From an uncultured Collinsella sp. (GTDB taxonomy: Bacteria; Actinomycetota; Coriobacteriia; Coriobacteriales; Coriobacteriaceae), in NCBI GenBank assembly GCA_900557505.1, contig USTC01000024.1:1-9353 (forward strand): a stretch of DNA of 9,353 bases. The letters are read 5' to 3'. Below are positions 1 through 6,206 of this stretch, one piece after another; the first letter of the stretch is position 1; each line of letters opens with the position of its first letter. The notes below the pieces were generated by a model, which did not search any database, had not been told where the DNA came from, and saw only the letters and a list, made by a program, of their open reading frames with translations. The translations under genes and the position numbers were made by a program.

Positions 1-719
1 GGCTGGTATTCTTCAAACATCTGGTCGTCGCCCTTGGGCACGGGGCCAGAGATGATGAGCGGCGTGCGGGCGTCGTCGATGAGCACCGAGTCGACCTCGT
101 CGACGATGGCGTAGTTGTGGCCGCGCTGCACGCGCTGCTCGGGACGGGTAACCATGTTGTCGCGCAGGTAATCAAAGCCGAACTCGGAGTTGGTACCGTA
201 GGTGACGTCGGCCTGGTAGGCCGGGCGCTTGAGCTCGAGCGGCATGTTGTTCTGGAGCAGACCGACGGTCATGCCCAGGTACTTATAGATGCGGCCCATC
301 CACTCGGAGTCACGCTTGGCAAGGTAATCATTGACAGTAACGACGTGCACGCCCTTGCCGGCAATAGCGTTGAGATAGCCGGCCAACGTGGAGACGAGGG
401 TCTTACCTTCGCCGGTCTTCATCTCGGCGATGTGGCCCTCGTGCAGTGCCATGGCGCCAATGAGCTGCACGTCAAAGTGGCGCATACCCATGGTGCGCTT
501 GGAAGCCTCACGCACGGTGGCAAAGGCCTCGGGGAGCATGTCGTCGAGCGACTCGCCGTTGGCGTAACGCTCGCGGAACTTATCGGTCTGGCCGCGAAGC
601 TCCTCCTCGGTCATCTTCTCAAACTGGGGCTCAAGACCGTTGATCTGGTCGACGATCTTGTAGTAGCGCTTAAGGTCCTTATCGGATCCAAAGGACAGCA
701 GCTTTGACATGAATCCCAT
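1..719 (-). CDS. secA: Protein translocase ATPase SecA, N-terminal part (cut by window edge)
   Basis: SecA is the cytosolic motor that drives unfolded preproteins through SecYEG. The window holds residues 1-239 of a protein usually 800-950 residues long; the rest lies beyond position 1. Visible in the translation are the Walker A motif MKTGEGKT (Lys at about residue 106) and the Walker B motif IVDEVDS (Asp at about 207), both in nucleotide-binding domain 1. Around them are the SecA-typical stretches [11 protein letters not shown] and [16 protein letters not shown]. The start is ATG at 719 (MGFMSK), preceded by AAGGA with about seven bases of spacing. A second ATG at 710 lacks such a site. Nothing indicates the accessory SecA2 type. 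The gene is monocistronic at its 5' end: the upstream rpmE terminator separates it from rpmE. The identification is secure. Confidence 0.97.
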   Translation of the reverse strand, partial: MGFMSKLLSFGSDKDLKRYYKIVDQINGLEPQFEKMTEEELRGQTDKFRERYANGESLDDMLPEAFATVREASKRTMGMRHFDVQLIGAMALHEGHIAEMKTGEGKTLVSTLAGYLNAIAGKGVHVVTVNDYLAKRDSEWMGRIYKYLGMTVGLLQNNMPLELKRPAYQADVTYGTNSEFGFDYLRDNMVTRPEQRVQRGHNYAIVDEVDSVLIDDARTPLIISGPVPKGDDQMFEEYQ

Positions 720-848
720 GTGGTTTTCCTTTTTGGCCATCGCCCACGCCGTGCAGCTGCGGGCGAGTTAAACACAGATGATTGTACTTTAGCCAAACAA
801 GGCGCGGCCTATACGGTCGACCTCGACCGCCACGTAATAACTACGACC

Positions 849-948
849 AACCTGCCACAATGGGACAGGTTAATTTTGGCAGGTTTTATCTGGGCAAACG
901 CTGCCTCTCTGCCATTTGGTGCAATGGGGGCAGGTTGGTTTGCACCAA
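849..948. repeat. Hairpin-rich intergenic repeat between secA and rpmE
   Basis: This gene-free stretch carries several related short words. AACCTGCCA at 849-857 is the exact reverse complement of TGGCAGGTT at 877-885. TTGGTGCAA at 916-924 is the exact reverse complement of TTGCACCAA at 940-948. CAATGGGACAGGTT (858-871) and CAATGGGGGCAGGTT (922-936) form an imperfect direct repeat. The first AACCTG can pair either with CAGGTT at 866-871 or with the copy at 880-885, so alternative folds are possible. The function is unknown. It lies upstream of secA and just past the rpmE terminator, so it could be secA leader or promoter DNA or an interspersed genomic repeat. The rest of 720-957 shows no gene. 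Confidence 0.55.
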
Positions 949-950
949 TA

Positions 951-991
951 AAAAGAAAAGGGCCGCGCACCCAAACGGATGCACGGCCCTT
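951..991 (-). terminator. Rho-independent terminator of rpmE
   Basis: On the minus strand, bases 991 to 958 form a 15-pair stem with two G-U pairs around a four-base loop (GTTT). It is followed by a T-rich run (TTTCTTTT, 957-951). It lies 35 bases past the rpmE stop codon and separates rpmE from secA. Confidence 0.9.
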
Positions 992-1026
992 ATGCCATGA
1001 ATGCGAGTGATTCCGCGGCGAGCTAT

Positions 1027-1452
1027 TTACTCAGCAGCCTCGGTGGTCTCGGCCTCGGCAGCGGCCTCCTCGACGGGAGCCTCTGCGGGAGCCTCGGCGG
1101 CCTGCTTGGCAGCCTCCTCGGCAAACTTAGCGGCACGCTTAGCCTTCTCGGCAGCCTTAGCCTCAGCGGCGGCCTTGCGGGCGGCCTCGGCCTCAGCAGC
1201 CTTGGCGGCCTTGGCAGCCTTGGCCTCCTCAGCCTTCTTGAGCTGGGCGGCAGCGGCGCCACCGAACTTGTCGGCGAAGCGCTGGACGCGTCCACCGGTG
1301 TCGACGAACTTCTGCTGGCCGGTGTAGAACGGGTGGCACTCGTTGCAAAGCTCAACCTTCATCTCGGACACGGTAGCGTGCGTCTTGAAGGTGTTGCCGC
1401 AGGAGCACGTCACCGTGCACTCGACATACTGGGGATGGATACCCTGCTTCAT
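1027..1452 (-). CDS. rpmE: Ribosomal protein L31 (zinc form) with a long Ala/Lys/Glu-rich C-terminal tail
   Basis: L31 is a 50S subunit protein that helps bridge the subunits. The first 66 or so residues are a standard L31: MKQGIHPQY at the start, zinc-type cysteines at 12/16/18 and 36/39 (CSC and CNEC), and [17 protein letters not shown]. The four-cysteine C+ form normally binds zinc. The protein is 141 residues against a usual 65-90. The extra 75 residues are almost only Ala, Lys, Glu and Arg and read as a charged single alpha-helix, ending in an acidic Ala/Glu stretch. The start is ATG 1452 with AAGGAG seven bases upstream. It has its own promoter, leader hairpins and terminator. The low-complexity tail produces long open frames on the other strand, which are not genes. 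Confidence 0.96.
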   Translation of the reverse strand: MKQGIHPQYVECTVTCSCGNTFKTHATVSEMKVELCNECHPFYTGQQKFVDTGGRVQRFADKFGGAAAAQLKKAEEAKAAKAAKAAEAEAARKAAAEAKAAEKAKRAAKFAEEAAKQAAEAPAEAPVEEAAAEAETTEAAE

Positions 1453-1472
1453 GGTAGGACTCCTTATTGGTC

Positions 1473-1523
1473 AGGCGCTGGTTACCGATCAGCGCATAAG
1501 GCGTCTTGGTTTCCGACCAAGAC
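1473..1523 (-). promoter_or_regulatory. Structured 5' leader of rpmE (possible L31 autoregulatory leader)
   Basis: Two hairpins lie between the predicted promoter and the rpmE start. GTCTTGGT (1503-1510) pairs perfectly with ACCAAGAC (1516-1523) around five bases. GCGCTG pairs with CAGCGC around nine bases at about 1473-1493, close to the ribosome binding site. Several RNA leader classes for L31 have been described in bacteria, including one for Coriobacteria as I recall it. Whether this leader matches that model was not tested. Confidence 0.45.
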
Positions 1524-1536
1524 AACAAACTTGGCT

Positions 1537-1565
1537 ATGGTACCACGGCGCCGCACGTCCCACAA
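1537..1565 (-). promoter_or_regulatory. Predicted rpmE promoter
   Basis: On the minus strand TTGTGG (1565-1560) is followed after 17 bases by TACCAT (1542-1537). A TG one base before the -10 hexamer gives an extended -10. It would start transcription near 1530 and give a leader of about 78 bases, which contains the two hairpins. Confidence 0.45.
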
Positions 1566-1609
1566 AAGGTTCACGGTCTTTTCGGCACAACACGAGCCGT
1601 TCCCGGGCT

Positions 1610-1885
1610 CAAGAAAACGGCAAGCACTCGGACTACGAGGAGAGGTTCTTCCTGATAGGGATGAACTAAAGCAAAGGAAAAATGACCCACGGATTACCGA
1701 CAAATGGTCCCATGAATTACCTTCAAAACGACCCACGCACTTGTAGAACGTTGCAAATTTCAACGTTCTGGAATCGTGGGTGCTGACGGTTTGCCATTGC
1801 GAGAGGCATGGCGGCTCGACCATCAGGATAATCTCGGCGAGAAAATCGACGAGGACAGAGGGACGGCAGTATTGGAGCTATCGAA
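1610..1885 (+). pseudogene. Decayed BrnT-family toxin, split by a 98-bp insertion
   Basis: BrnT toxins are small ribonucleases of the RelE-like fold, neutralised by a BrnA antitoxin encoded just downstream. Here the core reads ENGKHSDYEERFFLIGMN from 1613 to 1666, meets a TAA at 1667, continues SKGKM to 1684, and is interrupted by a 98-bp insertion (1685-1782). It resumes in frame as LTVCHCERHGG then STIRIISARKSTRTEGRQYW. The IRIISARK...R..Y ending and the ERF.LIGM core are typical of BrnT. The N-terminal half (WxxxK...HG part) is not recognisable. A weak match upstream in another frame (FTVFSAQHEPFPG, from about 1570) may be more of it, implying a frameshift. No functional toxin can be made. 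The family call is from motif memory; the degraded state is read directly from the sequence. Confidence 0.72.
1685..1782. mobile_element. 98-bp insertion with terminal inverted repeats inside the brnT relic (MITE-like)
   Basis: The ends are ACCCACGGATT (from 1685) and AATCGTGGGT (to 1781), reverse complements apart from one extra base. A G flanks the inverted repeats on both sides (1684, 1782), a possible one-base target duplication. Removing 98 bases joins AAA ATG to CTG ACG and restores the toxin reading frame exactly (SKGKM-LTVCHC). Inside are a perfect hairpin, AGAACGTTG (1745-1753) pairing with CAACGTTCT (1761-1769) around seven bases, and another ACCCACG copy at 1731-1737. It has no coding capacity. 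It could be a non-autonomous transposable element or a palindromic repeat of the genus. Confidence 0.62.
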
Positions 1886-2113
1886 ATGAATGGCAAGGAC
1901 GAGATTATGGAGACGCCCACCGAGGTCGATTTCTCCAACAGCGCCCCGAACCCCTACATCGGGAAGGCGCGCCGCCGCGTCACCATAAACATCGACGGCT
2001 AGAACATCGACTACTTCAAGGCGGAGTCCGCCCGTACAGTGGTGCCGTATCAAGTCATCATCAGCATGTACCTGGCCGAGTGCCGCGAGCGGAGGAAGCA
2101 TCTGACGTTCGCG
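1886..2113 (+). pseudogene. BrnA/CopG-like ribbon-helix-helix antitoxin with in-frame TAG
   Basis: The reading frame starts at ATG 1886 with GGAG eight bases upstream and encodes an N-terminal part containing DFSNSAPNPYIGKARR, then the ribbon VTINIDG. A TAG at 2000-2002 interrupts codon 39. The same frame continues with NIDYFKAESARTVVPYQVII and SMYLAECRERRKHLTFA, which completes the ribbon-helix-helix (strand, helix with YFK, the VPYQ turn, second helix). In relatives the interrupted position is usually a charged residue, so a single GAG to TAG change would explain it. Past LTFA the frame runs on into the terminator hairpin, so the natural stop is also lost. A RHH antitoxin normally binds its toxin and represses the pair. 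As it stands only a 38-residue fragment could be made. Confidence 0.75.
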
Positions 2114-2146
2114 AAGTGCAGTGGTGAGCATTCCCGCTTGGGCCGT

Positions 2147-2183
2147 AAAAGGAAGAGGGGACTGGCAAGGCCAGTCCCCTCTT
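2147..2183 (-). terminator. Rho-independent terminator of the minus-strand peptide/ABC operon
   Basis: AAGAGGGGACTGGC (2153-2166) and GCCAGTCCCCTCTT (2170-2183) form a perfect 14-bp stem with a three-base loop. On the minus strand it is followed by CCTTTT (2152-2147). It starts 23 bases past the stop codon of the last operon gene. Confidence 0.9.
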
Positions 2184-2206
2184 CTCTCATGACACTCGAT
2201 TTGCAT

Positions 2207-2632
2207 TTACGGCACGACGAAAGCCGGGCCGCTGGTTACCTTGTCAAATTCGAGCACCGACGTTCCGGTGTTCAAATAAAGGCTTCCTTGGTTTCCGTCT
2301 GCGGAGGCGTAAGCCAGGTGGACAAATCCGTAATCATCTCCTGATTGGTCGGCCAACATGAAGATGTTCGGATCGCCGGTTGTCTCAAATGAACCGTCGG
2401 TCACATTTCCATTGCTGTCGACGATTTGCCACCTGTTTTCGTCTTCCCCAAGGAAGGAGAGCTGGGTTAAGCCGGTCTCGTGGTCTCGGTACACTCCGTC
2501 TAGGCGGAACCCTTCGGAAATGCCATGTTTCAAGGTGTTCGCATCTTTTATGGATACGGCAGAGACTACGATTGCGGCTATCGCGACCAATAACGCCAGC
2601 GCAATGGGTATTTTGGCGGAGCCGGTCTTCAT
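2207..2632 (-). CDS. Membrane-anchored extracytoplasmic protein of unknown function
   Basis: This is a 141-residue protein that I do not recognise. Residues 8-28 form one hydrophobic segment after a short basic N-terminus (MKTGSAKIP), so it is either anchored by an uncleaved signal or cleaved. The remaining 110 residues are polar, rich in Gly, Asp and Asn, with alternating patterns suggesting beta strands (RLDGVYRDHETGLTQLSFLG, WQIVDSNGNVTDGSF, GSLYLNTG). It contains no cysteine. The start is ATG 2632 because AAGGAGG lies eight bases upstream. A GTG nine bases earlier would overlap that site. The stop codon of the preceding ATPase relic lies within the initiation region, so translation was probably coupled. 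As the last gene of a peptide/ABC operon it could be an immunity or accessory factor; that is inference from position only. Confidence 0.85.
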   Translation of the reverse strand: MKTGSAKIPIALALLVAIAAIVVSAVSIKDANTLKHGISEGFRLDGVYRDHETGLTQLSFLGEDENRWQIVDSNGNVTDGSFETTGDPNIFMLADQSGDDYGFVHLAYASADGNQGSLYLNTGTSVLEFDKVTSGPAFVVP

Positions 2633-2633
2633 G

Positions 2634-2774
2634 TCATTCACCTCCTTCGTATGTATCGAGGTATTCCTGCTTGAGCGCTTGCAAGGACGTCTCGATCTTT
2701 TCCACGAGTGCGCCAGCCTCGATGAAGACGAACGAGTTGGTGAGGTCTGCCAGGTCGTCGAGTAGATGGTTTGA
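2634..2774 (-). pseudogene. C-terminal relic of a second ABC transporter ATPase
   Basis: Directly after the TAG of the intact ATPase, and in the same frame, 46 sense codons run to TGA at 2636-2634. The peptide starts SNHLLDDLADLTNSFVFIEA and ends LKQEYLDTYEGGE. It has the form of the last part of an ABC ATPase: an H-loop (S-N-H-L-L, compare SSHIL in the intact neighbour), then LADLTNSFVFIEAGALVE in place of the usual tail strand and hairpin, then a C-terminal helix. Third codon positions are mostly G or C, as in real genes here. It has no start codon or ribosome binding site of its own, and Walker A, signature and Walker B are missing. The best reading is a tandem second ATPase gene of which about the last fifth survives. 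Amber read-through of the first ATPase is a less likely alternative. Confidence 0.65.
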
Positions 2775-3515
2775 CTACCCGCCCTCTTCGTAGAGTCGCC
2801 GATACGCGCTTAGCGCACCCTCGGCGCGTCCGGCAGGCCTTGCGAAATGGGATCCGGGAGACTTTGGCGCAGCATCATCTTGCGGAATGTTTCTAATGAG
2901 CCTCCCATCCTTCAAAAACAGAATCTCATCGCACAGCCTATCGACCGAATCCAAGATGTGGGATGACATGATGATGCACGTACCAGAATCGGCCAGCTTC
3001 CTGAGAATCCCGGAATGCAAGTCCACCCTGCTGGGGTCGAGCGCGTTCATGGGCTCATCCAATAGGAGGTACCGCGCACCCGTCGCATACGCAATCGCCA
3101 AGGTAAGCTGCTGCTTCATACCCTGGCTCAGAGTACGGACCCTCATCTTCGCGAACTCGCCTATCTGCGCTTGCTCCACTATCTCTTCGATATCGCGAGC
3201 ATGCGGCCACATATCGCAAACCATCTTGAGGTGATCTTCCGCACGCAATCCGGGATACAGCAGCGTCCCCTCACCGGGTGCATAAAAGATCATGGAACGG
3301 ATCTCTCTCGCACCCGCACCCTGCACCTCGTCCAGAACGATGCTCCCGTCCACGCGAGGACCCGGCAAACCTGCAATCGCCCGCAGCAACGTCGTCTTTC
3401 CATGCCCGTTTGGAGCGACGAGACCGTAGACCGTACCCGGGGCAAACTCAGCGTCCACCGAATCTACGAGCACCTTCTTTCCATAAGAGATCGTCAGCGC
3501 TTGAAGGCCAATCAT
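2775..3515 (-). CDS. ABC transporter ATP-binding protein
   Basis: This is a 246-residue nucleotide-binding subunit that powers a membrane transporter, here presumably the double permease encoded just upstream. Motifs in order: Walker A APNGHGKTT (34-42), signature LSQGMKQQ (129-136), Walker B RYLLLDEP (Asp 153, catalytic Glu 154), D-loop NALD (157-160) and H-loop SSH (His 186). The Q-loop segment reads FYAPGEG near 77-83, where the usual glutamine is not evident. The Walker A first glycine is alanine. Overall it resembles the ABC-2 type exporter ATPases used for peptides, antibiotics and bacteriocin immunity. ATG 3515 overlaps the permease stop by four bases (ATGA), with AAGGAG upstream, so the two are translationally coupled. 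The final 35 residues are a family-variable tail. Confidence 0.93.
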   Translation of the reverse strand: MIGLQALTISYGKKVLVDSVDAEFAPGTVYGLVAPNGHGKTTLLRAIAGLPGPRVDGSIVLDEVQGAGAREIRSMIFYAPGEGTLLYPGLRAEDHLKMVCDMWPHARDIEEIVEQAQIGEFAKMRVRTLSQGMKQQLTLAIAYATGARYLLLDEPMNALDPSRVDLHSGILRKLADSGTCIIMSSHILDSVDRLCDEILFLKDGRLIRNIPQDDAAPKSPGSHFARPAGRAEGALSAYRRLYEEGG

Positions 3516-5743
3516 CGAGACCGTCTCCTTTCGATCTTTGGAACACCCAGGCGCGCCACCAACGGAGATACGGCGCCCAAGACCACCAGCAGGGCGCCCG
3601 ACGCGCCGACGACGTCTCCAAAAGGCATCGCGTTCGTCCCTCGTCCAAGGAACCCAATCGTCCCCACCTGGGAAGCGGGATCAAACGAAGCGAATGGAGC
3701 CAGCAGCGCGGCGCCCGTGCCCGCGCTTTCAACATGGGCACTCAACGAACCCAACGCCAAGAGAACCGCGCAAACCACTCCAGCGACAACGGGGTTGCGG
3801 CTAATCGCTGCTGCCAACGCAGCGGCGACGGAAATCACGCCGTATGCCATGACCAGCAACGGAATGCTACGTAACACCGCCTCCCCCACCGTGGACGTTG
3901 TCGGAGCCCCCGCTCGAATGAGAGCGACGGGATACTCCAATCCACCCGCGCCGTTCTTAATCGCGGACACAACCGCAGCGGGAACCATCGACACCAAAAG
4001 CAGTGCCAAGCCAAGCAGGAGAGACAACGCAACGGTCGTCAGAAAACGCATATGCGCTGTTGCGGGGACTTGGAGAACCAGAAGGGAACGACACTGCAGG
4101 TGGATGCACGCAAGCGATGTGACAACCACGGGCAACAGCCAAAACAAGGAAGGAAGCGCTGCCTGGAGATACGAAAGAAGGATTAACGGGGGCATCTTCG
4201 TACTCAGCTCGTAAACCTTGGGGTCCGGCAAGCTCGCGATCGACTCGAGCAGAAGGGCGCGCGCCTCTGCACGAGAAGGAGTCTCCGGCTCGATTCCGAT
4301 CGATTGCAGGAGGGTCGCATCTGCCGCGCCCAGCTCGCCTCGAGCGCGCTCGTACGTCGCAAGGCTCTGAAATCCCTCCGCAGGCGTAGGCGCGTACACG
4401 AAACCCGAAAGGGCACCTCGCATGTCTTCCAGGGCCGTCTTGCCCTCGACGTCCATATTCGCAGCGTCCTGCTCTAGATACCGGTCTATTGAACGGAGCT
4501 CGCCATCCCTATACCGACCGGCGGAAACGGCATCAGCGTCAGGAAACACCTCGACCAGGGCTGGGACCAGCATCGTCGTCGACATTGCAATCGCGCACAC
4601 GGCGAGGACAGGAGAATGCAGGAGTAGCTTCCCCATCGTTCTTACGTATGCAACGGCGGCGGCACAAGCGCTCGAACGAGTTGCCGTTCTCGATGCGGTG
4701 AAGGAACCCCTCTCAAGGCAAATCGGGGACATCGGACGCGCGCGACCGCTCTTTCCGGTAACGCAGAGCAAGCAAATCGTCAGCACCTCGATCCCGATTG
4801 CGCATACGAGGGTAATCGCGCCACGCTCGAAGCAAAGTCCAGGCAGATTCACTATCTGCGTTGTCGGGTACGGACTATAGGCGCCGACGGTCAACTCGGT
4901 GTTCGCATACGTAAGGGGATTCAACAGGGCGAACTCACGTAAAGCGATGGATCTTCCGTAATACCCGGGAACCATCGTCACCCCCATCAGGGCACATACG
5001 AACACGATTCCAAGCGTAGGGTTATTGGCAATCTTCACGGCAAGGTGAACGACGAGCGAGATGAACGCCGCCACCAAGAACTGCAAGATGGCCGTCTGTG
5101 CGAACACCAGCCAAGCCGGTTTGATAACCGGAGTCGCATATTGAACGTAGCCTATCGGATAGAACAGCGAGCCCGGGCCATTCTTCACAAGTGCGGCGAT
5201 TATCCCTGGAAGATTGATGGCGAAGACGGCAAGCATTGCAAAAACGCTCGCCCATACGCTCGATGCAACAAGTCTACCCAGCTCACCCATCGGTGCCTGG
5301 ATGATGAGCTTTTCACGTTTGTTAAGACGCGCGGCAAGGAACGAGACGGCAACGGCCATTGCGGCCCATAGCAAGTACTCCTTCGATCCGTCATAAAAGG
5401 AGTACGCTCCATCCGATACCTGCAGAAACGGAAGCAGAGGAGAGAGCGGCGCCAAGACAAGACGCCCCGCGGCAAGAGGGTACAGAAGCGCGGGCATGCT
5501 TGATGAAGAGGTATAGACGCCCTCCTCCCCCGCATTCACAAGCGCATCCGCATAGGATGCTGACAATTCCTGCTCAACACGGGTTATTCCCGACTCGAGG
5601 TATTCAACCCGTCCGTCGATGCCAGCCGCGCTCCTGAAGACGGGCAAAGCACAAAGAACCATCAACGCAACAACGGCAACACAGAGTGACCTGGAGGAGA
5701 GGAGCGACCTAAAGATTGCCTTCGAGATTTTGAGCATATTCAT
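3512..5743 (-). CDS. ABC-2-like permease made of two fused homologous halves
   Basis: This is a 743-residue membrane protein. The first half has a membrane segment at 19-37, an outside loop to about 122, then several membrane segments to about 330. The second half repeats this: one membrane segment near 370-395, a large extracytoplasmic domain of about 130 residues, then a cluster of membrane segments. Internal homology is visible: VKNGPGSLFYP (from about residue 186) against IKNGAGGLEYP (from about 595), each followed by NNPTLGIVFVCALMG or SRNPVVAGVVCAVLLALG, then LLNPLTYANTELTVG or SFDPASQVGTIGFLG. So one polypeptide supplies both transmembrane halves of an exporter. The chosen start is ATG 5743, where AAGG lies six bases upstream; in-frame ATGs at 5809 and 5761 lack a site and precede the hydrophobic start. 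The layout recalls the large membrane proteins of lactococcin-972 loci, but family membership is unproven. Confidence 0.9.
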   Translation of the reverse strand: MNMLKISKAIFRSLLSSRSLCVAVVALMVLCALPVFRSAAGIDGRVEYLESGITRVEQELSASYADALVNAGEEGVYTSSSSMPALLYPLAAGRLVLAPLSPLLPFLQVSDGAYSFYDGSKEYLLWAAMAVAVSFLAARLNKREKLIIQAPMGELGRLVASSVWASVFAMLAVFAINLPGIIAALVKNGPGSLFYPIGYVQYATPVIKPAWLVFAQTAILQFLVAAFISLVVHLAVKIANNPTLGIVFVCALMGVTMVPGYYGRSIALREFALLNPLTYANTELTVGAYSPYPTTQIVNLPGLCFERGAITLVCAIGIEVLTICLLCVTGKSGRARPMSPICLERGSFTASRTATRSSACAAAVAYVRTMGKLLLHSPVLAVCAIAMSTTMLVPALVEVFPDADAVSAGRYRDGELRSIDRYLEQDAANMDVEGKTALEDMRGALSGFVYAPTPAEGFQSLATYERARGELGAADATLLQSIGIEPETPSRAEARALLLESIASLPDPKVYELSTKMPPLILLSYLQAALPSLFWLLPVVVTSLACIHLQCRSLLVLQVPATAHMRFLTTVALSLLLGLALLLVSMVPAAVVSAIKNGAGGLEYPVALIRAGAPTTSTVGEAVLRSIPLLVMAYGVISVAAALAAAISRNPVVAGVVCAVLLALGSLSAHVESAGTGAALLAPFASFDPASQVGTIGFLGRGTNAMPFGDVVGASGALLVVLGAVSPLVARLGVPKIERRRSR

Positions 5744-5773
5744 CGCCAACCTTAACCTCATCCAGTCGGAACA

Positions 5774-5802
5774 GAGAGGCCGAACAAAATGCTCGGCCCC
5801 TC
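5774..5802 (-). promoter_or_regulatory. Stem-loop between the peptide gene and the permease gene
   Basis: GGCCGAACA (5778-5786) and TGCTCGGCC (5790-5798) form a nine-pair stem with one G-U on the minus-strand RNA and a three-base loop; flanking bases 5774-5776 and 5800-5802 can extend it. It begins eight bases past the peptide stop codon and ends about 30 bases before the permease start. There is no real T-run after it, so it may act as a partial terminator or as an RNA stabiliser that keeps peptide message above transporter message. Confidence 0.6.
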
Positions 5803-5809
5803 CTCGCAT

Positions 5810-6175
5810 CTAGTAGGTGCTATAGACAAATTGCCATTTATCAGTTGTGCCAAGAACACCACAGGAACACATTGCAGCGAGGCGGGATTCCCTATGATGC
5901 GCGGATCGGCGATAGCCATTTCGGTAGGAGATCGTCTTGTAAGAGATGTTGAACATCGAGATGCTGTGCCCGCTTACGCCGCGAGGACAGCTGTAGCTCC
6001 AGTAGGTATCGACGACGTCGTCCGTATACCCGAGGGGCTCAACGAGGGCACACTGGCTGCTCTCCTGGGAAGGAGGCATCGGGGTATCCGCAAAAGCGGG
6101 GGCTCCCGGCAGCAACAGACAAAGAGCGAGGCCGAGGAAAACCAAGAGCTTACACGACTTAACAGTACTGAACAT
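5810..6175 (-). CDS. Small secreted cysteine-containing peptide, candidate bacteriocin (lactococcin-972-like context)
   Basis: This is a 121-residue precursor. Residues 6-29 form a classic Sec signal peptide: lysines, a leucine-rich core, and cleavage after AFA, giving a mature product of 92 residues from Asp 30. The mature part has cysteines at 42, 63, 103 and 105, is rich in Tyr and Ser, has a basic patch near 85-98 (RNGYRRSAHHRESR), and ends in aromatic residues (FVYSTY). A W-S-Y-S block near 59-62, a Tyr/His-rich centre and an aromatic C-terminus recall the lactococcin 972 family, which however lacks these cysteines, so similarity is weak. It is the first gene of an operon with a double permease and ATPase, the usual bacteriocin plus transport or immunity layout. 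Start is ATG 6175, with GGAG six bases upstream; the TTG at 6187 overlaps that site and was not chosen. It could also be another secreted signal or toxin peptide. Confidence 0.8.
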   Translation of the reverse strand: MFSTVKSCKLLVFLGLALCLLLPGAPAFADTPMPPSQESSQCALVEPLGYTDDVVDTYWSYSCPRGVSGHSISMFNISYKTISYRNGYRRSAHHRESRLAAMCSCGVLGTTDKWQFVYSTY

Positions 6176-6206
6176 AATCCTCTCCAATCTAGAGGGGTTT
6201 CGGTTG

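Noticed and set aside
781..786. TACAAT on the minus strand as -10 of secA
   Set aside because: No acceptable -35 hexamer at 16-18 bases and no extended -10, so it is not reported as a promoter.
979..1746. Long plus-strand frame opposite rpmE rich in Gly, Leu and Ser
   Set aside because: It is the mirror of the repetitive Ala/Lys/Glu codons of the L31 tail; no start signal and no recognisable protein.
1482..1823. Minus-strand open frame of 113 codons over the brnT relic
   Set aside because: It crosses the insertion and the rpmE promoter, has no supporting motif, and the opposite strand carries clear toxin sequence.
3171..4214. 347-codon plus-strand frame over the ATPase and permease
   Set aside because: Low-complexity basic translation, opposite two genes with clear motifs and coupled starts.
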